This document shows, piece by piece, positions 40,135-50,391 of a DNA stretch of 64,000 nucleotides. The notes under the pieces are model-generated. The model was not told where the DNA came from. It searched no databases and was given only the letters and a program-made list of their open reading frames with translations. Position 1 is the stretch's first letter. Every line of letters begins with the position of its first letter. Location: positions 7,697 to 71,696 of the forward strand of contig CAYZVX010000005.1 of NCBI GenBank assembly GCA_964482055.1, read 5' to 3'. A program made the position numbers and the translations under genes. The DNA is from G020354085 sp964482055 (GTDB lineage Bacteria; Pseudomonadota; Gammaproteobacteria; Acidiferrobacterales; Sulfurifustaceae).

Positions 40135-41523
40135 ATGGAGGAGCGAGCCTACGTCAGACGCAGCGCCGAAGGCGCAGTCGATGCCCTCAAGGTGCCGCCG
40201 CAGTCTGTTGAGGCCGAGCAGTCCGTGCTCGGCGGCCTGTTGCTCGACAACGGTGCCTGGGATCGCGTCGCGGACATTCTCACGGCCGATGATTTCTATC
40301 GGCGCGAGCATCGCCTGATCTTCGATGCCATCGCCGCCTTGCTCGAGGCGGGCAGCCCGGCCGATGTCGTCACGGTCTCCGAGCAGCTTGAGAAGAGCGC
40401 CGAGCTCGAGTCCGTGGGCGGCCTGGCGTATATCGGTGCGCTCGCCAACAACACTCCGAGTGCGGCCAACGTCGCGGCCTATGCCGCGATCGTGCGCGAG
40501 CGCTCGGTGTTGCGCGAGCTGTTGCGCGCCACGGCCGACATCAACGAGGCCACCTACGCGCCGGAGCGGCGCAGCGCGCAGGAGCTGATCGACTACGCTG
40601 AAAAGCGCATCTTCGATATTAGCGAGAAGGGCCGCCGGCGCGGCGAATTCCAGCCCATCAACCGGCTGCTGTCGCAGGCGGTCGATCGCATCGACCAACT
40701 GTATCGCTCCACCTCGCCGCTCACCGGCGTGCCGACCGGCTTCACCGATCTCGACGACATGACCTCGGGGCTGCAGCCCTCCGACCTCATCATCATCGCC
40801 GGGAGACCGTCCATGGGAAAGACGAGTCTGGCGATGAACGTCGCAGAGAACGCCGCGGTCGGCCACAAGATTCCGGTCGCGGTGTTCTCCATGGAGATGC
40901 CGGGCTCGCAGCTCGCGATGCGCATGATGGCCTCGCTCGGCCGTATCAACGCGCACCGCGTGCGGACCGGCAAGCTCAATGACGACGACTGGCCGCGCCT
41001 CACTTCGGCGGTGAGCCTGCTCAACGAGGCGCCGATCTATATCGACGATACGCCGGGCCTGACCCCCATGGAGCTGCGCGCCCGCGCGCGACGCCTGAAG
41101 CGCGAAAAGGGTCTGGGTCTCGTCATCGTCGATTACCTGCAGCTCATGCAGTCGACCGAGGTCGAGGAAAACCGCGCCACCGAGATCTCGCAGATCACGC
41201 GCGCGCTCAAGGGGCTCGCCAAGGAGCTCAACGTGCCGGTCATTGCCATGTCGCAGCTCAACCGCTCGGTCGAGAGCCGCCAGGACAAGCGCCCGGTGAT
41301 GTCAGACCTGCGCGAGTCCGGCGCCATCGAGCAGGACGCCGACGTGATCCTGTTCATCTACCGTGACGAGGTCTACAACAAGGAAAGCCCGCACAAGGGC
41401 ACGGCCGACGTCATCATCGGCAAGCAGCGTAACGGCCCGACCGGCGAGGTCCGGCTCACCTTCCTGGGCGAGTACACGCGCTTCGAGAACTACACCGCGG
41501 CGGCCTTCAGCGGGGCGTATTGA
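40135..41523 (+). CDS. dnaB: Replicative DNA helicase DnaB
   Basis: This is the hexameric 5'-to-3' helicase of the replication fork. The 462-residue protein has the N-terminal primase-interacting domain (PPQSVEAEQSVLGGLLLDN) and a RecA-like motor with Walker A GRPSMGKT at residues 223-230. Walker B (GLGLVIVDYLQLM) and the arginine-finger region follow. There is no intein insertion. The stop overlaps the alr start (TGATG). Confidence 0.98.
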   Translation: MEERAYVRRSAEGAVDALKVPPQSVEAEQSVLGGLLLDNGAWDRVADILTADDFYRREHRLIFDAIAALLEAGSPADVVTVSEQLEKSAELESVGGLAYIGALANNTPSAANVAAYAAIVRERSVLRELLRATADINEATYAPERRSAQELIDYAEKRIFDISEKGRRRGEFQPINRLLSQAVDRIDQLYRSTSPLTGVPTGFTDLDDMTSGLQPSDLIIIAGRPSMGKTSLAMNVAENAAVGHKIPVAVFSMEMPGSQLAMRMMASLGRINAHRVRTGKLNDDDWPRLTSAVSLLNEAPIYIDDTPGLTPMELRARARRLKREKGLGLVIVDYLQLMQSTEVEENRATEISQITRALKGLAKELNVPVIAMSQLNRSVESRQDKRPVMSDLRESGAIEQDADVILFIYRDEVYNKESPHKGTADVIIGKQRNGPTGEVRLTFLGEYTRFENYTAAAFSGAY

Positions 41524-42638
41524 TGGGACGTCCGGCGCGCGCGCTGCTTGACGCGCAGGCGTTACGCCACAACCTTCAGCAGGTTCGCGCCCGTGCTCCC
41601 GGCGCCCGGGTCATGGCTGTGATCAAGGCCAACGGCTACGGCCACGGACTCATCTGGGTCGCGCAGGCGCTCAGGGAGGCCGATGCCTTCGCCGTGGCCA
41701 GCATCGAGGAGGGCTTTCAGCTCCGTCAGGCAGGCATCCCGCAGCCGATCGTGCTGCTGGAGGGGTTCTTTCAGGCCGATGAGCTACCGGCGCTTGCGCA
41801 TTACCGGCTGAGCCCCGTGGTGCACGACGCCGAGCAGCTGCGCTTGCTCGAAGGCGCGCAGGTCGGTGCCCCGCTGTGTGTCTGGCTCAAGATCGACACC
41901 GGCATGCACCGGCTGGGCTTCGCGCCCGCGGCGGCGCGCGCGGCGTACGAGCGCCTGCGCGCCTGCCGTGCGGTCGGTGAGGTGCGACTGATGTCGCATC
42001 TGGCGAGCGCCGACGACCGGCGCGATCCGGCAACCCGGGCGCAGCTTGATCTGTTTCTGCCGTTGGTGCGCAGCTTGGGCGTACCGGCCAGCTGCGCCAA
42101 CTCCGCCGGGGTTATTGCCTGGCCTGACAGCCATCTCGACTGGGTGCGACCGGGGCTTATGCTCTATGGCGCCACGCCCATGCTCGACGCGAGCGCCGCG
42201 GCGCTCGGGCTGAAACCGGTGATGACCCTGGCAACGACGCTCATCGCGGTGCAGCAGCGCCAGCGCGGCGACGCCATCGGTTACGGAGGGGATTTTCACT
42301 GTCCCGAGGACATGCCGGTCGGCGTGGCCGCGATCGGCTACGGCGATGGCTACCCGCGCCACGCGCCATCGGGCACCCCGGTGTTGGTCAACGGTCGCGC
42401 GGTGCCCTTAATCGGGCGCGTGTCCATGGACATGATCACGCTCGACCTGCGCAGCCAGCCCGAGGCCCGGATCGGCGACCCGGTCGTGCTGTGGGGCGAG
42501 GGGCTGCCGATCGACGATGTGGCGCAGCGCGCCGGCACCATTTCCTACGAGCTGCTCTGCCACGTGGCCGAGCGCATCCCGCGCGTCGGCGGCGTCGGTC
42601 AGAGCGCGGCCAGCGCGCAGGCCGCCCGGGGCAACTGA
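41523..42638 (+). CDS. alr: Alanine racemase
   Basis: This PLP enzyme makes D-alanine for peptidoglycan. The 371-residue protein has the PLP lysine Lys35 in VMAVIKANGYGHG. The catalytic tyrosine region is intact (GRVSMDMITLDL and GDPVVLWGEG), and the barrel motif GFAPAAARAAYE is present. ATG at 41523 overlaps the dnaB stop. radA follows after 2 bases. Confidence 0.97.
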   Translation: MGRPARALLDAQALRHNLQQVRARAPGARVMAVIKANGYGHGLIWVAQALREADAFAVASIEEGFQLRQAGIPQPIVLLEGFFQADELPALAHYRLSPVVHDAEQLRLLEGAQVGAPLCVWLKIDTGMHRLGFAPAAARAAYERLRACRAVGEVRLMSHLASADDRRDPATRAQLDLFLPLVRSLGVPASCANSAGVIAWPDSHLDWVRPGLMLYGATPMLDASAAALGLKPVMTLATTLIAVQQRQRGDAIGYGGDFHCPEDMPVGVAAIGYGDGYPRHAPSGTPVLVNGRAVPLIGRVSMDMITLDLRSQPEARIGDPVVLWGEGLPIDDVAQRAGTISYELLCHVAERIPRVGGVGQSAASAQAARGN

Positions 42639-42640
42639 TC

Positions 42641-43999
42641 GTGGCGAAGACGCGCGCCGTTTTCGTCTGCAATGAGTGCGGCGGACACTCGCCCCAGTGG
42701 GTTGGGCAGTGTCCGGCGTGCGGCGCGTGGAACAGTCTCAGCGAAACCGTCGTGGCCGCGGCCGCCGGTGGGCGCGCCGCGCGCCTCAGCCGCTCTGGCG
42801 GCGCCACCGTGCAGAGCCTCGGCGATGCCGCACCCGAGCGCATCGTGCGCCTGGCGACCGGGATGGGTGAGCTCGACCGCGTGCTCGGCGGCGGACTGGT
42901 GGGCGGGTCGGTGGTGCTGATCGGTGGTGATCCGGGAATCGGCAAGTCAACCCTGCTCACGCAGGCGGTGGCGGCGATCGGCCGGCAGGCGCGCGCGCTC
43001 TACGTGAGCGGCGAGGAGTCGGCGGACCAGATTACCCTGCGCGCCCAGCGCCTGGGCCTGTCCGGCAGTCCGGTGCGCCTGCTCACCGAAAACCAGATCG
43101 AGCTCATCATCGCGATTGCCAAGCAGGAGCAACCGCGCGTGATGGTGATCGATTCCATCCAAACCGTCTTTACCGAGGCGCTCCAGTCGGCGCCGGGCAG
43201 CGTGGCGCAGGTGCGCGAGTCCGCGGCGCAGCTGGTGCGCTACGCCAAGGCCAGCGGCACGGCCCTGTTCCTGGTCGGGCACGTGACTAAGGAAGGCACA
43301 CTCGCCGGCCCACGCGTGCTCGAGCACATGGTCGATACGGTGCTGTATTTCGAAGGCGACACGGGCAGCCCGTTTCGAATCCTGCGCGCGATCAAGAACC
43401 GGTTTGGCGCCGTCAACGAGATCGGTGTCTTCGCCATGACCGAGGACGGGTTGCGGGAAGTCGGTAACCCCTCGGCCCTGTTCCTGAGCCGGCAAGGCGA
43501 CAGCGTCGCTGGGAGCGTCGTGCTCGCCACTCAGGAGGGCACACGCCCGATGCTGGTGGAGGTGCAGGCCCTGGTGGACCAGAGCCACTTGAGCAACCCG
43601 CGCCGCGTATGCGTCGGGCTGGACCCGAATCGGCTGGCGATGCTACTCGCCGTGCTGCACCGGCACGCGGGGGTCGCCACCTCCGATCAGGATGTGTTCG
43701 TCAACGTGGTCGGCGGCGTGCGCATTGGTGAGACGGCGGCCGACCTTGCGGTGCTCACCGCGACGCTCTCGAGCCTGCGCAACCGGCCGCTCGGCAAGGA
43801 TCTCGTGGTGTTCGGCGAAGTGGGCTTGGCCGGGGAGGTGCGCCCGGTGCAGCGCGGTCAGGAGCGCATCCGCGAGGCCGCCAAGCTCGGCTTCACGCGC
43901 GTGCTGCTGCCGGCCGCCAACATGCCCAAATCGCGCGAGGTTGACATCGAGCTTCTGCCGGTGCGGCGGCTCCCCGAAGCGCTCGATGCGCTAGGCTAG
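42641..43999 (+). CDS. radA: DNA repair protein RadA
   Basis: RadA is a RecA-like branch-migration motor in homologous recombination. The 452-residue protein has a four-cysteine zinc finger (CNECGG...CPACGAW), Walker A GGDPGIGKSTL, and the RadA-specific KNRFG motif in AIKNRFGAVNEIG. A Lon-like C-terminal domain completes it. It starts at GTG 42641, 2 bases after alr; longer upstream frames lie inside alr and are rejected. Confidence 0.97.
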   Translation: MAKTRAVFVCNECGGHSPQWVGQCPACGAWNSLSETVVAAAAGGRAARLSRSGGATVQSLGDAAPERIVRLATGMGELDRVLGGGLVGGSVVLIGGDPGIGKSTLLTQAVAAIGRQARALYVSGEESADQITLRAQRLGLSGSPVRLLTENQIELIIAIAKQEQPRVMVIDSIQTVFTEALQSAPGSVAQVRESAAQLVRYAKASGTALFLVGHVTKEGTLAGPRVLEHMVDTVLYFEGDTGSPFRILRAIKNRFGAVNEIGVFAMTEDGLREVGNPSALFLSRQGDSVAGSVVLATQEGTRPMLVEVQALVDQSHLSNPRRVCVGLDPNRLAMLLAVLHRHAGVATSDQDVFVNVVGGVRIGETAADLAVLTATLSSLRNRPLGKDLVVFGEVGLAGEVRPVQRGQERIREAAKLGFTRVLLPAANMPKSREVDIELLPVRRLPEALDALG

Positions 44000-44009
44000 A
44001 CGGACGCTG

Positions 44010-44104
44010 CGCACATCCCTGCGCGCGCGGCACTCGGCCATCCCTGGCCCCAGCGGCCGCGTCGCACATCCCGGTGCGCGCGCGGCACTCGGCCATCCCT
44101 GGCC
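44010..44104. repeat. Direct repeat of about 40 bp between radA and the FHA gene
   Basis: Two nearly identical units, 44010-44049 and 44063-44104, each end with GGCCATCCCTGGCC. That sequence is itself a hairpin (GGCCA/TGGCC, 4-base loop). They fill the gap between two converging genes and may act as bidirectional terminators or REP-like elements. Confidence 0.7.
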
Positions 44105-44108
44105 AGCG

Positions 44109-44774
44109 CTATTTGAAGTAGAACTGCAGGCGCGTTCCGGCGACTTCGATGATGTCACCGTTCTTGAGCAGGTGGCCCTCCGGCGCCACCGGTCGTCCGT
44201 TCAGTTTCGGCGCCTCGTCCTCGCCCGGGGCGAGGGTATAACCGTCACGTCCTCGGGTGATCGCGCCGGCGCGCCGGCCGGTCTTGCCAAGTGTTGTCAC
44301 CGTCTTGGTGAGCTCAATGCGCTTGCCGCTGTTGGCGCCGCTCAGCACGAATAGCGCGCCGAACCGGTCCATGGGTGGCGGCGGAGGCGGGGCGGGGATC
44401 GGCGTCGGGCGCGGCTCCGGGGCGGTTGCCTGGGAGGCGGGGTTGATGATCACGGTCTTGGCGAACTCCGCGTTTTGCTTCGATTCCTGTTCGCTCAGGT
44501 AGATCAACGTGTGCTTGCCGATCATCACCTGATCGCCGTTGCGCAGATGGTGCTTGGTGATGCGCTTGTTGTTGATGAAAGTGCCATTGGTCGAGTTGAG
44601 ATCCTGGACGAAGGAATCCTCACCAATGGTGAAGATGTTGGCGTGCTCACCGCTTACCGCCAGGTTGTCGAGGAAGATATCGCAACCCGGCTTGCGGCCG
44701 ATCTTCATATCGCCCTGCTTGATGTCGATGTGATCGACGACATCGTTATTAAACTTGAGAATAAACTTTGCCAT
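44109..44774 (-). CDS. Double-FHA phosphothreonine-binding protein
   Basis: This 221-residue cytoplasmic protein has a canonical FHA domain at about 5-95, with GRKPGCDIFLDN, the phosphopeptide-binding SGEHANI and NSTNGTFINNKRI. A Pro-rich linker (about 125-140) leads to a second, more divergent FHA-like region to the C-terminus (LKNGDIIEVAGTRLQFYF). It should read phosphothreonine marks set by the adjacent kinase. The genes run kinase-phosphatase-FHA on one strand. ATG 44774 is preferred to an upstream start eight codons earlier. Confidence 0.9.
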   Translation of the reverse strand: MAKFILKFNNDVVDHIDIKQGDMKIGRKPGCDIFLDNLAVSGEHANIFTIGEDSFVQDLNSTNGTFINNKRITKHHLRNGDQVMIGKHTLIYLSEQESKQNAEFAKTVIINPASQATAPEPRPTPIPAPPPPPPMDRFGALFVLSGANSGKRIELTKTVTTLGKTGRRAGAITRGRDGYTLAPGEDEAPKLNGRPVAPEGHLLKNGDIIEVAGTRLQFYFK

Positions 44775-44806
44775 GTGCAACTCCCACGCTTTCTCCAAAT
44801 ACGGTT

Positions 44807-45655
44807 TTACTTGGTGTCGTCCACGACAAAAGTGTCGTGCCGGCTGATTCGAAAATCGTCATCCGAGTCGCTGGCCTCGCTTTGCTCGTTGGCGTGTTTG
44901 CCCGCCTCCGACGTCCTGACATCCACCAGAATGACGGAAATATTGTCGGGCCCGCCGCGCTGGTTGGCGAGTGACACCAGAATGCCGACGGTGGCGTCGA
45001 GCGTCGGTTGGGGCTGCTCGAGGATACGCTCGATTTCCGTGTCGGTGACCACGTCGTTGAGACCGTCCGAGCACAGCAGGTAGCGATCCGCGTCCTGGGC
45101 CTCGTGCTCGCTGACATCGACGACGACCTCGGGATCGACGCCGAGCGCGCGGGTGACGAGATTCTTGCCTACCGACTGACGCGCTTCTTCCGGGGTGTAC
45201 ATGCCGCGCGCGACCAGTTCCTGCACGACTGAGTGGTCCTGGGTCAGTTGTTTCAGCCGACCGCCGCGGAAGCGGTACAGACGCGAATCACCGACATGGC
45301 CGACCGAGATCCTGCCATCGCGGAACACCGCGACAACAATGGTCGAACCCATTCCGGCGTAATCGGGTTGCATGCGGGCGGTGTCGAGAATGGCACGGTT
45401 GGCGAGCGCTATCGACTCGGTGATGGCATCCGTGCCAATGCTGGCGCCGGTGCGCTTCGCGCGGGCAAATACATCCATGAAGTGGCGGGTGATCACGTCG
45501 ACGGCGATGCGCGAGGCGATCTCGCCGGCCTGGTGTCCGCCCATGCCATCGGCCAGCACCGCAAGCCCGCCTTCCGGCCAGGTGGCGATGCTGTCCTCGT
45601 TCTTGGCCCGCACGCGCCCCGGGTCGGTCAGGCCCGCCATCTGCACGCTGTTCAC
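44807..45655 (-). CDS. PP2C-type Ser/Thr protein phosphatase
   Basis: This is a metal-dependent phosphatase (PPM/Stp family), 282 residues. The ordered motifs are KNEDS, LADGMGGHQAGE, GDSRLYRFRGG, LLCSDGLNDVV and GGPDNISVILV, which supply the Asp metal ligands. It ends with an acidic tail. The start is GTG 45655, overlapping the kinase stop as GTGA; an internal ATG at 45640 is possible. It probably reverses the phosphorylation made by the adjacent CHASE2 kinase. Confidence 0.92.
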   Translation of the reverse strand: MNSVQMAGLTDPGRVRAKNEDSIATWPEGGLAVLADGMGGHQAGEIASRIAVDVITRHFMDVFARAKRTGASIGTDAITESIALANRAILDTARMQPDYAGMGSTIVVAVFRDGRISVGHVGDSRLYRFRGGRLKQLTQDHSVVQELVARGMYTPEEARQSVGKNLVTRALGVDPEVVVDVSEHEAQDADRYLLCSDGLNDVVTDTEIERILEQPQPTLDATVGILVSLANQRGGPDNISVILVDVRTSEAGKHANEQSEASDSDDDFRISRHDTFVVDDTK

Positions 45656-48195
45656 GGTGTGACCGCCCCCGCTGCATCGGCGGGCACGCAGCGCCGCAAC
45701 TCTGCGCTCACCTCGGCGCCGGTCTGGAAGCGGGCCTCGGGTGTCTTTTGCAGCAGGCGATCGATGACCTTCACGAGGCACTGCGGAATGTCGGCGCGCG
45801 TTTCCCGCGGATCGACGTGCGGAACGTTGGCAATCTGGTACATCAGCGCCGCGAGCGACTCGGCGGCGAACGGCTGGCGACCGGTCAGTAGCTCGTACAG
45901 CATGACACCGAGCGAGAACAGGTCGGAGCGCCCGTCGACGTGCTTGCCGGCCAGCTGCTCCGGCGACATGTAGGAGGGCGTGCCCAGCACCACGCCGGTC
46001 TTGGTGCGGCTCGCCGCGGTGATGCGTGCGATGCCGAAGTCCGTGACCTTGAGGCTCCCGTCCGTCTCGTTGTACATGATATTGGCCGGTTTGATGTCAC
46101 GATGCACGACGTCCATGCGATGCGCGTAGTCGAGGGCGTCGGCGATGCGCGCTGCGGCCTGGGTTGCCCAGGCGATGGGGAGCGGGCCCTTGCGCAGCAG
46201 GTGAGTAAGGTCCTTGCCCTGCAGGTACTCCATGGCGATGTAGGCGAGATCATGCTCCTCGCCGGCGTCGTAGATGGTGACAATGTTCGGGTGGTTGAGG
46301 CGTCCCGCCGTCTCGGCCTCGCGGAAGAACCGTTCCTTGATTCCTGGCAGCTCCGCCTCCTCGAATTCCTGCAGGGATAGCGTCTTGATCGCCACCACCC
46401 GGTTGATCTTGGGGTCACGCCCCAGATAGACCGTCCCCATGGCCCCCTTGCCGAGCTCCTTTTCAATCTGGTAGCGACCCAACGTTGGCTTCTGATCGAC
46501 GCCGTCCAGCACCAGCGTGCCGCCGCCGGTCATGGTACGCGCCCCGAGCAATACGGCGTTCTCCATGCGCAGGGCGCGGTCGCGGCGCTCGCCGGCGTCG
46601 CGGAACTTGGCGTTGTGTCTCAGCACGTAGTCATACGCCGACGCCGCCTTGCTGAACTGGCGCTTGCGTTCGAAATCGAGCGCCAGATTGTAGACCAGCT
46701 CCAGCACCGAATCGTCGACCGGCAGGCGGCGAAACTTGTCCATGGCAAGATCGAGTTGTCCCTGGCTCTGGAAGGTCAATCCCATTTGGCGGTTGTTGTA
46801 CGCGGAGTCGGTTTCGGCCTCGACCTTGAGGCGCTCGGTCAGGAAGAAGCGCTTGCTCGTGACCAGCACGTGCCCGAGGAGCAGCAGCATCGCCGGCGAG
46901 GCCGCCTGCAGCCACAGCTTATCGCTCATCAGCAGAAACAGCTCACCACCCAGCAGCGCCGCGAGCAGCACGAGCGACACCAGCGCAGCGAGCTTGGCAC
47001 CAACGTTGGGCAGCGCCAGCATGAGATACACCGTAACGGCGACCAGTAGACCGATCTCGGCCCACGGCGCCCAGTCCGGGCGCGTGTAGAAGTCCTGGTT
47101 CAGGATGCTGGCGATCACGTGCCCGGCAAACTCCGGCTCGCTCATATCGGCGCGGACCGGCGTGGCATGTTTGCCGCCCAGGCCGCTCGCCGTTGGACCG
47201 ATCAGGACCAGCTTGTTCTTGAAAGCCTCGGGACGAATGTGGCCGGCGCGCACGTCCGCGAACGAGTAGGTGGCAAACACCGGGTCAGGCCCCTGCGCCG
47301 AATAGAACCCGGTGTACATTTCCATGCGCGAGTTGGTCTTGATGTGGAGCTTGCCCACGCGCACGCTGTCGCCGAGGTCGAGCTCGATGTCGCGCGGGCC
47401 CAGGTTGAGGCTGCGCGCCGCGAGCAGCAGCGCGAGCGAAGGGTAATACTCCCCGTAGTGCTCCAACACCAGCGCCTCGCTGCGCACCCCGCCGGCGGAG
47501 TCCTTGAACAGGTGCAGGTGACCGATGCCCGCGGCCCGGGTGGCGAACTGCTCGAGCGGTGCGTACACGGCGTCGGTCGGCAGCACATCGGCGCGGGTGC
47601 CCGGCTGTGCCGTGATCTTCGCCAGACGGCTCTGCTGGACATGCTCGGGAAGCGGTCGATCCGGCCGGCCCAGTGGTTTGCCGACCCGGAAGAACATGCC
47701 GAGGTACATGTTGGGCACGTTCTCCAGGGCGCGCTGCAGGCGGGTATCGACATCGAGCTCGGATTCCGCCTGTCCGAACAGCATATCGAGCTCTTCGACC
47801 TGCGGCAGCGCCGCCTTTGGCCAGGCGGTCGCAGCGACATGGCTGCGCAGACGGCGGACATGGGTCAATCCGGGGTCGATCTGCGGCTCGGTCAGGATCA
47901 CCTGCAGACCGACGGCTTTTGGTTCGGCGCGGGCAAGGAAGTCGAGCAGCTCGGCCAGCACGCTGCGGGGCCAGGGCCAGCGCCCGATCTGCTCGATGCT
48001 CGGGTCGTCGATCTCGATCAGGGCGACCGTTTCGGCGGCACCCGGGCTGCGGTTGGTCAGCCTTACCCCGGTGTCGTAGACCAGCACCTCCAGCCGGCTG
48101 AGGAGGCTGGAATCCGAAAGGACGAAGGCGCTGAACAGCACGCCGATAAGCAGGGCCAGGAACCAGTCCTTTTTATGGAAGCTCGCTTTTTTCAT
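45652..48195 (-). CDS. CHASE2-sensor Ser/Thr protein kinase
   Basis: This 847-residue membrane receptor kinase has an N-terminal helix (about 10-28) and a periplasmic CHASE2 domain to about residue 365 (ALIEIDDPSIEQIGRWPWPRS). Three transmembrane helices follow at about 375-445, then a helical/TPR-like linker. The Hanks-type kinase domain begins near residue 574 (LGKGAMGTVYLG, VAIKT, HRDIKPANIMYN near 700, DFGIAR, GTPSYMSPEQ). The ligand is unknown. It is translationally coupled to the PP2C gene. ATG 48195 follows a strong GGAGGGGGG site. Confidence 0.94.
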   Translation of the reverse strand: MKKASFHKKDWFLALLIGVLFSAFVLSDSSLLSRLEVLVYDTGVRLTNRSPGAAETVALIEIDDPSIEQIGRWPWPRSVLAELLDFLARAEPKAVGLQVILTEPQIDPGLTHVRRLRSHVAATAWPKAALPQVEELDMLFGQAESELDVDTRLQRALENVPNMYLGMFFRVGKPLGRPDRPLPEHVQQSRLAKITAQPGTRADVLPTDAVYAPLEQFATRAAGIGHLHLFKDSAGGVRSEALVLEHYGEYYPSLALLLAARSLNLGPRDIELDLGDSVRVGKLHIKTNSRMEMYTGFYSAQGPDPVFATYSFADVRAGHIRPEAFKNKLVLIGPTASGLGGKHATPVRADMSEPEFAGHVIASILNQDFYTRPDWAPWAEIGLLVAVTVYLMLALPNVGAKLAALVSLVLLAALLGGELFLLMSDKLWLQAASPAMLLLLGHVLVTSKRFFLTERLKVEAETDSAYNNRQMGLTFQSQGQLDLAMDKFRRLPVDDSVLELVYNLALDFERKRQFSKAASAYDYVLRHNAKFRDAGERRDRALRMENAVLLGARTMTGGGTLVLDGVDQKPTLGRYQIEKELGKGAMGTVYLGRDPKINRVVAIKTLSLQEFEEAELPGIKERFFREAETAGRLNHPNIVTIYDAGEEHDLAYIAMEYLQGKDLTHLLRKGPLPIAWATQAAARIADALDYAHRMDVVHRDIKPANIMYNETDGSLKVTDFGIARITAASRTKTGVVLGTPSYMSPEQLAGKHVDGRSDLFSLGVMLYELLTGRQPFAAESLAALMYQIANVPHVDPRETRADIPQCLVKVIDRLLQKTPEARFQTGAEVSAELRRCVPADAAGAVTP

Positions 48196-48329
48196 CCCCC
48201 CTCCGGCTTTTAGGAAGTATAGCGTGCAGCCCCGCGCCACTTGCCGGAAGACTGACTGTGCGAGTCATCAAGAAACTATGTTACGAGTATCTTGTAAGCT
48301 ATTGTTATAACGATTAAAAGAATTGAGCA

Positions 48330-49457
48330 CTAGGCGAGCATAGAGGCGAGCAGGCGCCGGTAGATGCGAGCGAGGCAGGCGGGATCGCTCACACCGATGT
48401 GCTCATCAATCTGGTGGATCGATTTGTTGAGGGGACCGAGTTCGACGACTTCAGCTCCGGTCGGCGCGATGAAACGGCCATCGGACGTCCCGCCCGCCGT
48501 GGACAGCTGCGGATCCCGGCCGAGCTCAGCGCGGATTGCGGCGCGGGTCGCCTCAATAAGGGTGGTCTTGCGCGTCAAGAACGGATTGCCCGAGAGCGTC
48601 CAGGTGATCTCGAAATCGAGCCCGTGGCGCCGCAGGATCTGCTCGACCCGGGCGCGAAGCTCCTCCGCGGTGACGGCTGTGGAAAAACGCAGGTTGAAGA
48701 GCACAACCAGCTCGCCGGGAATGACGTTGACGGCACCGGTGCCGGCGTGGATGTTGGAGATCTGGAGGCTGGTCTTGGGGAAATGCTCACTGCCGTTATC
48801 CCACTGCGTGGCTGCGAGCTCCGCCAGGGCCGGGGCCGCCAGCTGAATCGGATTACGCGCGAGGTGCGGATAGGCGACGTGCCCCTGCTTGCCGCGCACG
48901 ATGAGCTCGCCGTTGAGCGAGCCGCGCCGTCCAATCTTGATTACGTCGCCGAGCTGGGCTTCCGAGGAGGGCTCGCCCACCAGGCAGTAGTCGATCTTGA
49001 TTCCGCGCGCGGTCAGCCACTCCACGACCTTCGCAGTCCCGTTGACCGCCGGGCCCTCCTCGTCCGAGGTGATGAGCAGCCCGACGCTGCCCTTGTGGTG
49101 TGGGTGCGCCGCGACGAAGTCCTCAACGGCGGTCACGAACGCCGCAAGCGAGGATTTCATGTCGGCCGCACCGCGCCCGTAGAGCTGCCCGTCACGCACC
49201 GTCGGCGTGAACGGGTCGCTCGTCCACTTCTCGCGCGGACCCGCCGGCACTACATCGCTGTGGCCGGCAAACACGAGCAGCGGCTTGCCCGTGCCGCGCT
49301 GCGCCCACAGATTGTCGACATCCCCGAAGCGCAGGCGCTCGCAGCGAAAGCCGAGCGGCGCGAGCCGCGCGATCAGGAGCTCCTGGCAGCCTTCGTCACG
49401 CGGGGTCACCGAAGCGTGGCGGATGAGCTCCATGGTGAGCTCGAGGGTTTTGTCCAT
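48330..49457 (-). CDS. dapE: Succinyl-diaminopimelate desuccinylase DapE
   Basis: This zinc M20-family enzyme of the succinylase lysine/DAP pathway releases L,L-DAP. The 375-residue protein has the metal ligands in FAGHSDVVP and GRGAADMKSS and the catalytic SDEEGPA. The conserved GTSDGRFIAPTGAEVVELGP is present near the C-terminus. ATG 49457 fits the family; the frame upstream enters the heptamer repeat. It is last in dapC-dapD-dapE. Confidence 0.96.
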   Translation of the reverse strand: MDKTLELTMELIRHASVTPRDEGCQELLIARLAPLGFRCERLRFGDVDNLWAQRGTGKPLLVFAGHSDVVPAGPREKWTSDPFTPTVRDGQLYGRGAADMKSSLAAFVTAVEDFVAAHPHHKGSVGLLITSDEEGPAVNGTAKVVEWLTARGIKIDYCLVGEPSSEAQLGDVIKIGRRGSLNGELIVRGKQGHVAYPHLARNPIQLAAPALAELAATQWDNGSEHFPKTSLQISNIHAGTGAVNVIPGELVVLFNLRFSTAVTAEELRARVEQILRRHGLDFEITWTLSGNPFLTRKTTLIEATRAAIRAELGRDPQLSTAGGTSDGRFIAPTGAEVVELGPLNKSIHQIDEHIGVSDPACLARIYRRLLASMLA

Positions 49458-49463
49458 CGGGTC

Positions 49464-49532
49464 GTGATTCGTGATTGGTGAGTCTCGATTCGTGGGCGGC
49501 GCGCGCGTCACCGCTCACGAATCACGCGTCAC
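49464..49532. repeat. Mirrored heptamer repeat between dapD and dapE
   Basis: Five 7-base units begin at 49464 (GTGATTC, GTGATTG, GTGAGTC, TCGATTC, GTGGGCG). Three inverted units occupy 49512-49532 (CGCTCAC, GAATCAC, GCGTCAC). They fill nearly the whole 81-base gap inside the dap operon. Confidence 0.75.
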
Positions 49533-49538
49533 GGCTTC

Positions 49539-50360
<822 letters not shown>

Positions 50361-50391
50361 ACGGTTCTCCCGGGATGACGATTTCAGGCGC

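Noticed and set aside
48241..48330. AT-rich stretch with GTTATAAC between the CHASE2 kinase and dapE as an operator or attachment site
   Set aside because: The palindrome is only 8 bases, is not repeated nearby, and there is no integrase gene. The AT-rich sequence may simply hold the kinase promoter.
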